Shown: positions 12,532 through 24,974 of the stretch, in pieces | How positions within the stretch are numbered: the first letter of the stretch is position 1 | Layout: every line of letters starts with the position of its first letter | Assembly (NCBI GenBank): GCA_022829145.1 | Contig: CM040750.1 | Location: forward strand, 6,076,255-6,140,254 | DNA length: 64,000 nucleotides | Direction of reading: 5' to 3' | Source of the DNA: Albula goreensis | Lineage: Eukaryota > Chordata > Actinopteri > Albuliformes > Albulidae | Notes under the pieces: generated by a model | Told to the model about the DNA's origin: nothing | What the model saw: the letters and a program-made list of their open reading frames with translations, nothing else | The model's database searches: none | Position numbers and translations under genes: made by a program

Positions 12532-14020
12532 AATGAAAGTCTGAGAAATGAATACGAGCTTATAAAAATGATGCCGTCCCTTACAGGGGCTTTTGAATAG
12601 TATTGTCTGTGTAAAACATCATTACTGCAGAGGTGATTTGTCTCTGAACTGGAGTACCTCAAACCTGCAGTACCTTCCTACCTGCAGAGTCCTCTACACT
12701 CCACTGTATTGGTGTTGTCCCCCATTAGTTTCTTACAGTCACTGTGCTGTGCATAACTTGTGTGCGTTAGTGCGAGGGAGCCGGCGTTCGGGGAGGTAGT
12801 CCCTCACAGCTCACTCCTGGTTTACATAATCACTCACACTTATAGCAGGACCCAGCAGAAAAACACTGAACTATTCTGAGGCAACAGTGTGGAAAATATA
12901 ACAAAATCACATAATTAAAGGGCTTATAACTCACTGGGTATGGAATTACTTAAGCGGTTTAAATAGACTAAGAAACATAACGGAAATTACATGAACAATT
13001 TGTACAGTTTGCATGTTGAGATGTCAGCAGCCCTCCTCCATGTCAGATGTCCCAATTTTTCAGTTATATTTTAAAAAATGACTCCACTGTGCAGCTGTGA
13101 CATGCTGTGTGAGGTCAGCGCTCTGGGTCTTCCTCACTGCTCGTCTCGCGTTCGTCTGAGCTCGTCTTCCTTCCGCTCTTACTCATTTCCCATCTCCAGC
13201 TCCCTCACTTTCTCACCTCACTGCTGTGTTTTACTGTTCAACGTTTATACCTTCCCTCTTGTCCTTTGGTATCATCATCGTTATTTGTTCCTCCATATTT
13301 TTCCCTCCTTCCTTAATCTCTGTCATCTCCCCTGTCTCTACTCCTCTGCGTCTCTGTGTCTCCAGCCCTCACTCTACCTCTTGTACTGCTCACTGGTGGG
13401 GTGAGATTTCCCGCCAAGAACAAGGACTATCCAGAGGACACACCCCATTAATTAAGTAACTCCTCCCTCCGCTTATACGGTCATATTTCTGTCACAGTCC
13501 ACACCTGACGAGTGCATTTCGTCAGGCTGTGTTTTGCAGTGGGTTAGGATAGGACCGTCTGCATGCTGTGCAATAAAATGGAGAATGCAGTCGTCCACTA
13601 TGCGGGTGTGAAGGATTCTCATCATTAAGACTTTAATTTTCCTACCTTTGTTCCATTGCACAGAGAAAAACTTTGCGAAGGGCTGCTGATAGGAAGTTCT
13701 CTGTGAAAACATCCCTACAGTCATTTCCTAATGTCATTTATCCCTTTAAGTATACTCATCCACTGTTTTAGCCTCAACAACCTTGTTTTAGCCGTAATAA
13801 TTTAGGTGTTTTTCCTGGTTTTCGATATCCATTCATTTAACTGAAAAAAATAGTTTTTTAAAAGTTTAAATGAATTTATTTTGTAGATTTTGAAAATTTA
13901 TAATGCTAATGTTATATGTTATAATGTATAATAACCAACCTGGACAGGACCATATTCATTATACCAGCAGATATTATTATTTTACTATTATTATTCATTT
14001 TGTTCAGTTGACTTCATCTT

Positions 14021-14048
14021 CTATTATTATTATTATTATTATTATTAT
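14021..14048. repeat. (TTA)n microsatellite
   Basis: About nine copies of the trinucleotide. A second (TTA)n array lies at 14866-14899. Confidence 0.93.
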
Positions 14049-14568
14049 ATTGAGCTACCATTATAATTGTATAGCCATTGGAGAAGGCACTACAGCTGAC
14101 CCAGTACTCCTAAGTCCAGCTCAGAAAACATTGAAAATTTTACCAGTAAAAAATACAAACATCCGCACTCATGAAAATGTCATTGCAGGGTTGATTTTGG
14201 ATTCATTTTGATCAGCACATTAAGGTTTTATTGAACCCTGAGAAGTTCCTGTAGCTGTAGAGGGGTCACTGTGACCGGGAATGTCAAGCTGAACGGGGGT
14301 CTCTGAGAGCCGGCCGGCTCGTCCCAGGTCCAGGCGGCTTTGCACTTCCCCTCGCCTGCGGCTCAACTGACAGCGGCTGCAGCTCAGCTGGAGGGGGTGG
14401 CCTGGATCAGAGCAATAATAAAGCACTCTAACCGCCCGCAGCTTTGCACACTTTTATGGCTGAAATACGTCAGTCTGGAGGCTTTTAATCAGGGAGGAGA
14501 GCATGTGTGGCCTGGCTGTCCAGTCCTCATCCTGCGCGGGGAGAAGCTTCTCCGCAGCGGGGGGGAGA

Positions 14569-14652
14569 CTCACTCTGTCTGCGCGCTCTGCAGACGTCCT
14601 GTGTGAGCTGGGAGGCTCGCTCTGTCTGCGTGCTCTGCAGACGTCCTGTGTG
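14569..14652. repeat. Two-copy 45-bp tandem repeat
   Basis: Two nearly identical 39-base blocks containing ctctgcagacgtcctgtgtg, set 45 bases apart. A short GC-rich local duplication. Confidence 0.9.
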
Positions 14653-16913
14653 AGGACGGCTTTATTACAGTGTTTCGTCTTCATCTAGTTTTACACGGAG
14701 GAGGAGGAGTATGGTGGCAGTATTTTAAGGCTGGAAGAATTGATTGTGATAATTTAGTTGTAACCGTAAGAAGTATGGGTTTCTAGTGTAGCAAGTTGTT
14801 TTGCTACTACTATTGTTATCATAATTATTATTATTACCAATATTACTACCACTAGTAGTATTCATAGTTTATTATTATTATTATTATTATTATTATTGAT
14901 ATATTAATATCACTATTATATATATTTATCTATATTTAGTTTAAAGCAAAGCCTTTTTCACCTCTTTCAGGCTTGTGGCTACATACATTTTGTCTTTTGT
15001 TTTTATTAAAAATAAAAAATGGAATAAAAATGCACTAAAAAGAATTTGGTTTGCAGTGCAACTTTGTAAATAAATTGGAAATTAAATATTGATAGTTTCC
15101 AGAAAGAAATTAAAGCATGAAGATTAAGACTGATTAAACGGGCATGTTGAGGACAAACAAAAACATGACATCCATGTTTGGATTTTATTATATTTAAAAA
15201 AAAAATTCCACTTCACCTAATAAAGAAATGCTCCGCAGTTTTATGTTAGTGTAATTTACAGCAGTAGTGTACTGTAGGAGGGCCCTGTAGGTGCTGGGCT
15301 GGGGGACAGGGCTAGGGGACAGGGCCAGGGCACGGCCGGCTCTGCGTGGATGCCGAATGTGACTAACACAGTCCCACCGCAGAGGGCTGCCTCTGACTTA
15401 GAGAAGTGCAATTTATGGACACAAGAATTCTGGTCGAAACATCGGCTTAATAAACACCATTTGGAACATGAAAAGCGTGTGGCGACTTTACTGTATGCGG
15501 TCTTCGCTTTAATGCGTTTGAGTAATTAACAGCAGCTTTTTGAAGTCCTCGCTCAAAAACAACACAGGAATGTTTCAAGAGACGAATTTCAAAACTAGTG
15601 AGCAATTACTTTGGAATTTTTTTGTTCTGTTTGGAAATGTGTTAGTTTTGTGTTGCTTTTCTGCTTCAAGCATTATTTCAGAGTTGATTGCGCACAGCCG
15701 ATTTAATTTAAAACGTGAGTTCAGAAACCTGTGCGTTTAAAAGGGTATTTTTCTCTTGTTTTATTTTTGCTGATAAAAATCGACAAGATATTTCGACATA
15801 ATTCATCCATACATGAATTAATAGAAAAATATAATTTAATTATTAATTAAATTTAAAAATGTGCAGTAATTTCAGTATTTACGTCACTTTTTTACTAAAA
15901 TAATCTTTCTGGGCATGTTGACCTTTTCCTGAGGTATTTTTAAGTTTTTGCATATATGTATCCCTTTTTGCACCTGCACATAAAAAGTGTAATATTTTAC
16001 AGGATGTCTGAACTCTGCACAGTTTGTTTTCTCAAGGACAATTTATAAAATTACTTTTCTCTCTTACTTTTTTGAAAAATGTCATATTTTCCAGCAGTCA
16101 TTCATCAAAGCGAAAGCGAGTTGCAGAGGGCAAAGTGTACTGCAGGTCTGAGTAGCACCAGCTCTGCTTCTGTTTCCAGCACATTTTTCAAAAATTACAC
16201 CCCTGTCTGGTGAAGAGCAAGATGATACCGTATGTATACTGAATCTTTGGGATGGGTTGCAGGGAGTACGGGAATGGGGTCAGGTTTCCGGGTGCCTTTA
16301 CCGGCTGATGGCCTGGAGTGATGGCGGTGTTCTGCGCAGTCAGTTTGTCTGTGCTGTGCTCTCTCAGCGCAGTGCAGTTGTGTAAATCTGTAAACGTGTA
16401 AACGGTGCGGTCACCGCAGCTGCCGATGCGTCTCCAGGGAGGATGATGGGAGCACTGGGGATTTGGCCTGCGACTGCGCAGCTGCGCGCTGGGCCGGAGC
16501 TGCGGTTTTCGGAGGGTGCCGAGACCGCACCGAGCCGCGCCTCTCGCCCTTGTGGTTAGGCCCTGAGGACGGGCGGGCGGTCAGAGCCATCGCAGTCTAT
16601 CCCCCCTCCACAGGCAGCGTGTGGCTGTCCCGCTCCAGCCGGTCAGGGTGTGCTCCTCTCGACACCTCTCAACTCAAAATACTCAAATGCTCAATACTCA
16701 AAATCACACCTCTGTGTTCAGGAGAAATTGGAAATATTCAGAAGTTTTATGCAGAGAGACTTGAAAATATGGTCCTCTTTAAAATACTGTGTGTTCTCAC
16801 ATATCGTATCATATTTACTGAATACTTATCTGAATGTATGACAGCACCACTTCTTTTCTACATTTTAAGTCTGATTCCTCATCCATTACACCACATTGCT
16901 CCTGACATGAGAC

Positions 16914-16991
<78 letters not shown>

Positions 16992-17030
16992 TGTGTGTCT
17001 GTGTGTCTGTGTGTCTGTGTCTGTGTTCGG
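16914..17030. repeat. (GT)n microsatellite
   Basis: More than 35 pure GT copies followed by an interrupted GT/CTGT tail. An open frame of 203 codons starting at 16463 merely runs through this array. Confidence 0.97.
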
Positions 17031-17071
17031 TCATACAATTGTTTACAATTGGTTGTCATTTCTCATATTGG

Positions 17072-17109
17072 TAAATTGTGAGGAATTGTGAGTCATTCCT
17101 CACAATTTA
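17072..17109. repeat. Perfect 15-bp inverted repeat with 8-base loop
   Basis: Left arm taaattgtgaggaat (17072-17086) and right arm attcctcacaattta (17095-17109) are exact reverse complements. They can form a hairpin or cruciform. No transposon ends or gene were recognised around it. Confidence 0.95.
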
Positions 17110-17277
17110 TCTGTATGAACGGTTGAATTTTTTGAAAGTGTATATGTGAAGTGTTCATGTGGAAATCTGCTCTCCCCTTTATGTGCTGGACTGTGGCAGA
17201 TGCACAATGTACGTACACTGAACGGTTTCCAGTTCGCCATCAGTGGGTGTCACATTTCTGTGCTTGTTTCTCTTTCT

Positions 17278-17304
17278 GTATTTATTTATTTATTTATTTA
17301 TTTA
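17278..17304. repeat. (TTTA)n microsatellite
   Basis: About 6.5 tetranucleotide copies. Confidence 0.95.
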
Positions 17305-18837
17305 ATAAACAGCACAGTCATAACAAATAAGGACAAGCTGAAGGAGGCTGTAAACAGCGTAAGAGAGTCGTACAGACACACAGGGTGGGTGGTGAGATGG
17401 ACAGCTCGAGGCTGGGGGGTGTTTAGGTGTTCCTTGGGCGGCCATTTTTTAAAGGCGTCTGTTTGACATTCCACAGCCTTAATCTTTTGTGTTATTTCCT
17501 GCTCTGCTTACAGTTGTATATGCCGTTTCCATTGTGGAGCGCGTCCCAGACGACCTGTTTTTCAGGCAGCGCGAAATGAGCTCGCCCGGCTGACCTTTGC
17601 CGGTTCGCTGTGACATCACTGCCCCCATGTGGCCGTTACCCACACTGCCTGTCACCAGGCGGATGCGACGAGGGTCCTGCGAGTCCGCAGGGTGGCCGGC
17701 GTGACCCAGGTGTCGGGCTTGCTGCAGAGCTCACAGGAGGGAGGGTATAGATTAGAGTGAAGTACTTAAAATGCTGTTTTCATCGGACTGCGCAGTGCAA
17801 GATAATGTGACAAAATTGGTGCAACCCATGCCTGTGTACCTTTACTGGATCACATCATATACATGCTTATAAGACCATTTCCATATCTGTGACTTACAGT
17901 TAGAGGGTTTAAGTTTGAATACTAACACCTTGTTGATGGATTTTGCAGTACTGATGATACTCACCTATTCCTTGCATACATATTTGAGAATGATGTTGAT
18001 GTTTCATTGTACAGAGTTACTCTGGGGAGGTCAGTGCTGTCATATTGGCCAGTTGCCAAGGGATATATAAATATATTTTGATACATTCCTGCAGATGAAA
18101 TTGAAAGACTGGGATGAAAAATTGGTTGTGTTTGGGGGGGTCATTGCGCACAGCACACATAGATGTACCCCTGCAATTCTGCTGTCTCCCAGCCTCCTCC
18201 TACCATTGTCATTGCAATGTGTGCTAACACTGCTACAGTAATCTGTGCTAACATTACAGAGTACAGCACTGCACATGACTGATTTCTCAAATCCCTCAAT
18301 GTCTTATATCTTACTCCTGATGAAGCTTTGATACAGGGTATGTAATCTGATACATGCTGGTTAGAAAATAATCTTATTTCTATGAATAACATAGGCCAGA
18401 CATATTTGGCTTTGTTTGTTTGAAAAGAAAAAAAATCTTGTTTCAAACAAAGCTCCAAAACAACAGAAAGTCATAGCATATAGTAAACAAATAAGAAAAG
18501 CTAAATAAAATAACTGAGGACAAATCACTTGAGTTAAAAAATGGTAAAAGAAATTCATCTTGAAGCAGCCAGTTCAACTTCACATTTTGGCAGTCATTTC
18601 ACTTCCTGTAGGCCTGCTTGAACTTTCCATTAAGGAAAGAGCAGAAAAGGAAAGATGGTAAGATGATAGTGACAGCGATTCACTGTATTTTCACTCAGGA
18701 CAAAAGTAGTGGCATTTTAAATGTTCGGTTTTTTAGCGTTAGCCAAAATAATTGCAGTCCAGCTCACGCCCACAGCACTAGAAGTATATGTGCCCCAACA
18801 CTGGGTTTACTGTACGTCTCAAGACATTCCCATAGAC

Positions 18838-19111
18838 CAAGGGTGGGCAACCCTGGTCCTTGAGTGCCAGAGCTGTTTCGGGATTTTGTTCTGCCCGAGT
18901 TCTCGAGTACACTTTGAGTAATTATAAAGTGCCTAATCCTGAATGGTGAAGCTCCTCTTCCAGTGCCAGCACATGGTCAACAGCAGTCATTAAAGCCTGA
19001 TAATTAACTCTGTCTGTTAATTAACCCCTGTCTGATTACACTGTCAGGGGTTTTGCTGGAGTGAAACCAGAAATGTCTCTGGCACTCAAGGACCAGGGTT
19101 GCCCACCCCTG
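18838..19111. mobile_element. hAT-type MITE with 8-bp target-site duplication
   Basis: This is a 274-bp non-autonomous DNA transposon. Its ends are inverted repeats of about 35 bp: the left starts caagggtgggcaaccctggt and the right, read inward on the other strand, starts caggggtgggcaaccctggt. They then share ccttgagtgccagag. Both sides are flanked by the same 8 bases, ccatagac (18830-18837 and 19112-19119). An 8-bp duplication and CAGGGGTGGG-like ends are typical of hAT elements. The interior is AT-rich with TAATTAAC strings and no open frame. The perfect duplication and near-identical ends suggest a fairly recent insertion. The exact family cannot be named without a repeat library. Confidence 0.88.
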
Positions 19112-19164
19112 CCATAGACACACAGGCTGCTAGGCCAGACCACCTTCACCCTTGTGCTACTGTG

Positions 19165-19167
<3 letters not shown>

Positions 19168-19207
<40 letters not shown>

Positions 19208-19271
19208 ACGGATTGTGAGTGATTGTGTGTTTGTGTGTATATAAATTTGTGTGTGTATGAGAGATTGTAAA

Positions 19272-19302
<31 letters not shown>

Positions 19303-19460
19303 TAAGTGTACAGGCTTTTGTTTTGTGTTTATGAATATAAGCATATGTATGTGAGCACGATCTGTTTTTGTCTGTGTACATGCACTTGTTCTTTGTGTCG
19401 TACATGTGTGCATGCGTGCGCGCGCATGTGTGTGTGTGGCTGTGCGTGTGTGCACAAGAA
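19168..19460. repeat. Interrupted (GT)n tract
   Basis: Pure GT runs at 19168-19203 and about 19278-19303 are joined by GT-rich degenerate sequence ending in a GC/GT mix near 19420. It begins about 50 bp after the MITE. Confidence 0.95.
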
Positions 19461-20379
19461 TGTGGATGTGTTTTCCTTTCCCTAATTGCATCGTTTTAGC
19501 TTGTTAAGAATTATTGAAGCAAAAATCTGTTACTTGGACGTTGGAGAGCCACACTTTTCTCATGGAGCCGATCCACTTCATATAAAACATTTACATTCCA
19601 GCCCCATTTAGAAACGGGGGAAGGAGCCCGCGTTTGGAACGTGTGTGTGGCCTTGCTTGCATGAGTGCCTGCAGAGTGATGGAAAATTGGGAAAGGACTG
19701 CGAATCCAACGATAACGCGTCCCGCTCCAGATCACGGAGGACGAAGCGCGTAACTGCATAATAAATATGCGTGCCTGTGTGAATTTCACAAACACAGGCC
19801 CGCTGCAGAGCCAGGGTTGCGTAAACCAACCAAACGAGGAAGAATGCAGGTCATTTTGCAGCACTCTCTTCTGTAAATAAATATTTAGTGATGACAGTAT
19901 TGGGAGATATGTAAAACTGAAGGAGGGGGTCATTTTCTACTCAGAGAAACCCTTCTGTGGTTTGAGGGTTCAGATCTGGTGAGGCCTGCCAAGTGCAGTG
20001 CGAATAAACACGCTGATCTCAGATCAGCGGTGATGGCCATTGTGGGTTGGGAGAAGAATGGAGCAGTGTTAACGAGTTGCAGGGCATACTGATCTCGGAT
20101 CAGCACTGTGGGCCAGCATTTCTAACATCAGCTGGTTCCAGAGTTAATTATCACTGTTTTATATTCTTCTGGATTGTGTAGGTATTAAGTTAAAAAAATT
20201 TTATTGAGCAAGATTATACCATGTTAGGTCTCTCCAGTGAGGTTCAAAACATAAACAAAGCCAAATGTTATCCTGTCTGTATCAATGCATTTTTATTGGG
20301 GAAAGAACCCATTAAACAATCTTTTACTATAAATGTAATCCTCTAACTGCTCACCTCTATATGCAGTGTGTTCTTCTCT

Positions 20380-21181
20380 TTGGGAAACAGTCTGTGAGGT
20401 AACTGTGTGCTCTGTGACAGTGGCAGGTATGTCACTGGGCTGTGGCACAGTCAGAGAGGTAACTGTGTGCCCTGTACCAGTGGCAGGTGTGTCACTGGGC
20501 TGTGGCACAGTCAGAGAGGTAACCGTGTGCCCTGTACCAGTGGCAGGTGTGTCACTGGGCTGTGGCACAGTCAGAGAGGTAAATATGTGCCCTGTGCCAG
20601 TGGCAGGTATGTCACTTGGCTGTGGCACAGTCAGAGAGGTAAATGTGTGCCCTGTGCCAGTGGCAGGTATGTCACTGGGCTGTGGCACAGTCAGAGAGGT
20701 AACTGTGTGCCCTGTGCCAGTGGCAGGTATGTCAGTGGCAGGTTTGTCACCTAGCTATGGCACAGTCAGAGAGGTAACTGTGTGGCCTGTGCCAGTGGCA
20801 GTGTGTCACTGGGCTGTGGCACAGTCAGAGAGGTAACTGTGTGCCCTGTGCCAGTGGCAGGTGTGTCACTGGGCTGTGGCACAGTCAGAGAGGTAACTAT
20901 GTGCGCTGTGCCAGTGGCAGGTGTGTCACTGGGCTGTGGCACAGTCAGAGAGGTAACTGTGTGGCCTGTGCCAGTGGCAGGTATGTCACTGGGCTGTGGC
21001 ACAGTCAGAGAGGTAACTGTGTGCCCTGTGCCAGTGGCAGGTACGTCACTGGGCTGTGGCACAGTCAGAGAGGTAACTGTGTGCCCTGTGCTAGTGGCAG
21101 GTGTGTCACTGGGCTGTGGCACAGTCAGAGAGGTAACTGTGTGCCCTGTGCTAGTGGCAGGTACGTCACTGGGCTGTGGCA
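20380..21181. repeat. 60-bp minisatellite
   Basis: About 13 copies of a 60-bp unit containing cactgggctgtggcacagtc and agagaggtaactgtgtgccc. The phase is kept exactly except for one copy near 20701-20766, which carries an extra gtcagtggcagg-type duplication and shifts the later units. Three of the six frames stay open. The minus strand would read a 20-residue Pro/Ser/Thr-rich unit, PQPSDTPATGTGHTVTSLTV. Differences between copies are mostly non-synonymous in that frame, as expected of non-coding DNA. Confidence 0.96.
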
Positions 21182-22985
21182 TAAGCAGCTTCTGGTCTGT
21201 AAGGCGCTGAATCACCTGACATCTGAGTGGGAGACACTGCTGAACACAGACCTTCAGTGGTAACCCTTCCACTGTAATGAGTGAATGTTATCTCAGGCCA
21301 ACCTCTCAGAAACACATAACAGTCAAGTGCCAACGATTTCACCTTTAGCAGCAAGATAACTCAGGTCTTTTTTTGCCACCAAAATATGTTGCCTGGAATT
21401 TTTCTGTGGCAAGTACTTTTTATATGATGGGAAATGATTTTAAATCTGTATTAATTCACAACTTGTTTTTATAGAAATCCATCAGTAGTAGAAAGCTGGT
21501 ATTTCTGCTCTCTAATAATGCATCTGTGTAATCAGGAGTCCAATCTTGTATTTCTGGCGCTTTTGTGGAAAGACCTTTTCTTGACAAATTGTGTCCTTCG
21601 GGTCCAATGTTTTTATGTGTAGGCTGGGTTTGTCTCTCTCTGTAGTTTTTGCTACATCTTAATTCATTCTATCATTTATCATGCCTCCCCCCCTCCCTTC
21701 ATCTGCCCTGCCACGTAAGTGGAAGTGTAGTATGTGTTCTGGCTTCACTTCTTCTCTCTGGTATAAAGTGAGTAAAAGCAGTTTTTCAAAGTAATAACCC
21801 CCAAATAGCATATGAATAGTGTCTGTTATGTAGCATTTGTTTAATAGGACATAGTTTACATCCTCATTTGTTTGTGAATCTGTAGCAACTCAGTCATCCT
21901 TTGCCATTGCAGTCTGTTCATCCGTGATTCTGTCCTTCTGTCTCTCATCAGTGCATCCGCCATGAATACAGTCAGAATGTATACTGAAAGTGACAGCAAA
22001 TTCGGTCTTGTGATAGCTTGGAGGGGGCAGATTTTAAAAGGAAAGTTTTTGTACCTGAAACTCAGGGTTAGTGTTTTATTGGACATGGAAGGGATGATTT
22101 ATAGCTCCTTGTTATGTCCAGTGGAAATATCTTGCCAGAATCTGGATGTGTCTGAAATGGGGTTGAGGGCTCTGTCTTGTGTCCTGCCTGCAGGGAAAAC
22201 TCCTTCTGCAGCTGACGCTCTGTGAACTCTGTAGATTTAAGCTCTTCCTCCTCCTCTTTCGCTCCAGTTTGATCTGATTTTGCAATATCAAAGATGGAAT
22301 TGGGTCTTCGTCCCAAATAATAAAGACTAACACCCACCAATGGCAAGCCTTTCACATGCTTGTGTTTTAGGGGAATTTATTACAGCAAATGCGGAGTTTA
22401 AGGTTAGCGTCACTCCCACGGTAACTCCATACGTTTTGAACAGACTCTCTGGAATAGTATTTTCTTTATCAAATTTGCCTTCCAAGAAGATACTTCTTGA
22501 TTTCCTGATAAGCAGGTTTCCTCAAAGCATTTTTACCAAAATAAAACAATAAATAACGACACTAAAATGATCATGCCCAATAAGCATGCAATATATAACG
22601 TTCAAAGCAAGCATCTTATAATTGCAGTAGTATTTTATAGGAGTCTGTACTACAGTTTGACATCAATGTCTAGCCTTAATGCTGGACCCTGTAAATTCAG
22701 TACTTGAAATGTTTTTCTGCAAATTTGGAAGCAATTTATGATTTATATATATCTTTTTTTTTTTTACTTTACTGTCTGATCTTGTCTGTCTCACAGCACG
22801 TATACCGGAGACATCTGACTGGGTAGAAATTATCAGAGTAAATTTATTGTATTTTCTTTTTTAACTGCAAGTAGACATAAAGATACATTTATTTGAGATG
22901 AAATTCTTGTGTTTGCTAGGCTGACTTAATCCAGATTCTGTTTTTGCATTTTCTAATGTAAAGTCAACAGTCAACGTTGTGTCCA

Positions 22986-23132
22986 AAATGGAAGAGTCTA
23001 CATGTATGTGTCAGTAGTGGAACAGTCTACAATGTGTGTCAGTAGTGGGAGGGTCTACAGTATGTGTCAGTAGTGGAACAGTCGGCTGTAAGCATCAGTA
23101 GTGGGACAGTTGACAATATGCATCATCAGTGG
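22986..23132. repeat. 28-bp tandem repeat, about 5 copies
   Basis: Units resemble gtcagtagtggaacagtcta followed by caatgtgt, degenerating toward both ends. Confidence 0.85.
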
Positions 23133-24974
23133 TTTGCTTTTTGCAACAATTTTCTTTGGCATCGCCCTTTCAAGTGTGGACCAATCCACTGTGATGTGAT
23201 TGTGGTAAACTGCCTAGCAGAGATGAAACAGGCAAATGATGGTGGCTATCAGTCAAACAAACAGCAGGATGCAGACTAGATCTCTGAAAAGCTGAGACAG
23301 TCTTGGTTTCAAGTTGAAACGGAGTCATGGCAAGGATGAGAAGTAGCAGCCTATGCTCTTCAGCAAAGTCATCATTTCCTTCTTTTTTATATGTATGCCT
23401 TAGACTGGTTGAGCTGAGGTCCTTCCAAGCCTGTCTCCTTTCAGATTTACTCCCCCAATTAAAAACAAGCAAGTGAAAGAGGAGATCAAATGGGTCTGTG
23501 GGGCTGATATATGAAGCCGTTTGATCTGAGGTTTTCATGACTCAGTAAGAGCAAAGACATTGCAGCCCAGTGTTTACGCACCGGGCCTCATCTTATCTAC
23601 CCGCCCGGCCGCCGTAAGGCTAATTAATAAATGCTGCCACTCGGTTTCCAGGCGACTCCCGCCATCGCGGCCCTGATCGAATGCATGTCCTTCCAGTGCT
23701 CAGTGCTTTCGGGAATCTCTCCGCGTCTCCCGCGATGCTGGCAGAGTGGGAGTCGGCGCTGCGGCCAGACGGGGCTCGGATGGGCCAGGGCGACAGGCAG
23801 AGTTCACAGCCAGAGATGTAATCAGGAAGACGAGAGCATTAAGCGCGGTTCACCACCGGGTGAGCCAGGAGCCTCCGCTTTAATGTGCCGGCTCCGGGAC
23901 GGGACCAGGGATGGGACCCGAGTGGAGTTTCCTACTGTTTATATCTCATCATTCGTCTGGCCTTCAGCTTCACATTTTCCCATTATAGAGCACTCTGAGC
24001 TCTTATATCGTGTCACCAAACTGTTCGTCTCAAGCTCCAGACCTTCTCTCAATCTCTCTATATGGGTAGCTCTTTCTTCAGCACTGAGCACTTGTCTAGC
24101 ATTGGTTCACCAAAGACGTTAGTTCCTTTCCTGATTGGTCACCCTTGAGCAGTAGTGTTATATGCACCATGTGACTTCACAGCAGAGCCGGGATCTCAGA
24201 CAACTGTCCTGGAGGTCCACAGTGTCTGCTGTCTTGTGGGGGTATTTCAGGACTGGTGCTTACTTTATGTTAGTGATGAACTAAGATGGTCAAGACTATT
24301 TAAATTCAAAGCCTTGTCTGGCTGCTGATTGATATCAAAAAATGCGTGGACCCCTCTGGCCCCCAGTACTTGAGTGTGAGGTTCTTGCTGTAAAGATCAC
24401 CCTGATTCTGCTCAGGTACCACACATAATGGACTGTAGACACATTTCATTATTGAGAAAATAGTCCTCTAATACATAGCTGGAAGCTAGCTGGAAGCTGT
24501 CTCTCTCCAGACCACTTGTCTAAAAGGGAATTAACGAAAGAAGCTGTTTATGGAAAACTAGTGAGTGTGCGAGGGACGTGCAGAGTTATTGGAGAATTAG
24601 AAAACTGGCATTTTGACATGAAAGCAGCGTTAGTTTCAGTGACCATCTGAGTGATAGAGCACTCTGTCCTAGAGGTAAACACGCCCAGGCGCGGCCAGCG
24701 CAGTCTGCCACGCACCGCAGGCGGCCATGGCTAAAGTGCTAAATGGCGTGACTTGTTTCTATGTTTTTCCCAGTAATGGCCACATGCCTCTGAAACACCA
24801 TGGTTTATTTGAACAGCAAAATTCTACTTAACATTCTTTAAAGTGTTACCAGGATTTATTGTTTAGTTTTCAGTCAGATTCTTATTTCACGACTGTCTCC
24901 GTCTTCCAAGCAAAATAAACCAGCACCTGAGTGGGGTTTATAGATTGTATTACGTCAGCATTGCTACCCAGCAT

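Noticed and set aside
16463-17074. 203-codon open frame starting in a CpG-rich patch
   Set aside because: Its second half is Cys-Val from a (GT)n run, and the first half resembles no family I know. Chance opening in GC-rich DNA is sufficient.
23631-24122. 163-codon open frame on +
   Set aside because: No recognisable motif or conserved domain, and no splice sites that fit VPS13B phase 1. The GC-rich first half explains the lack of stops.
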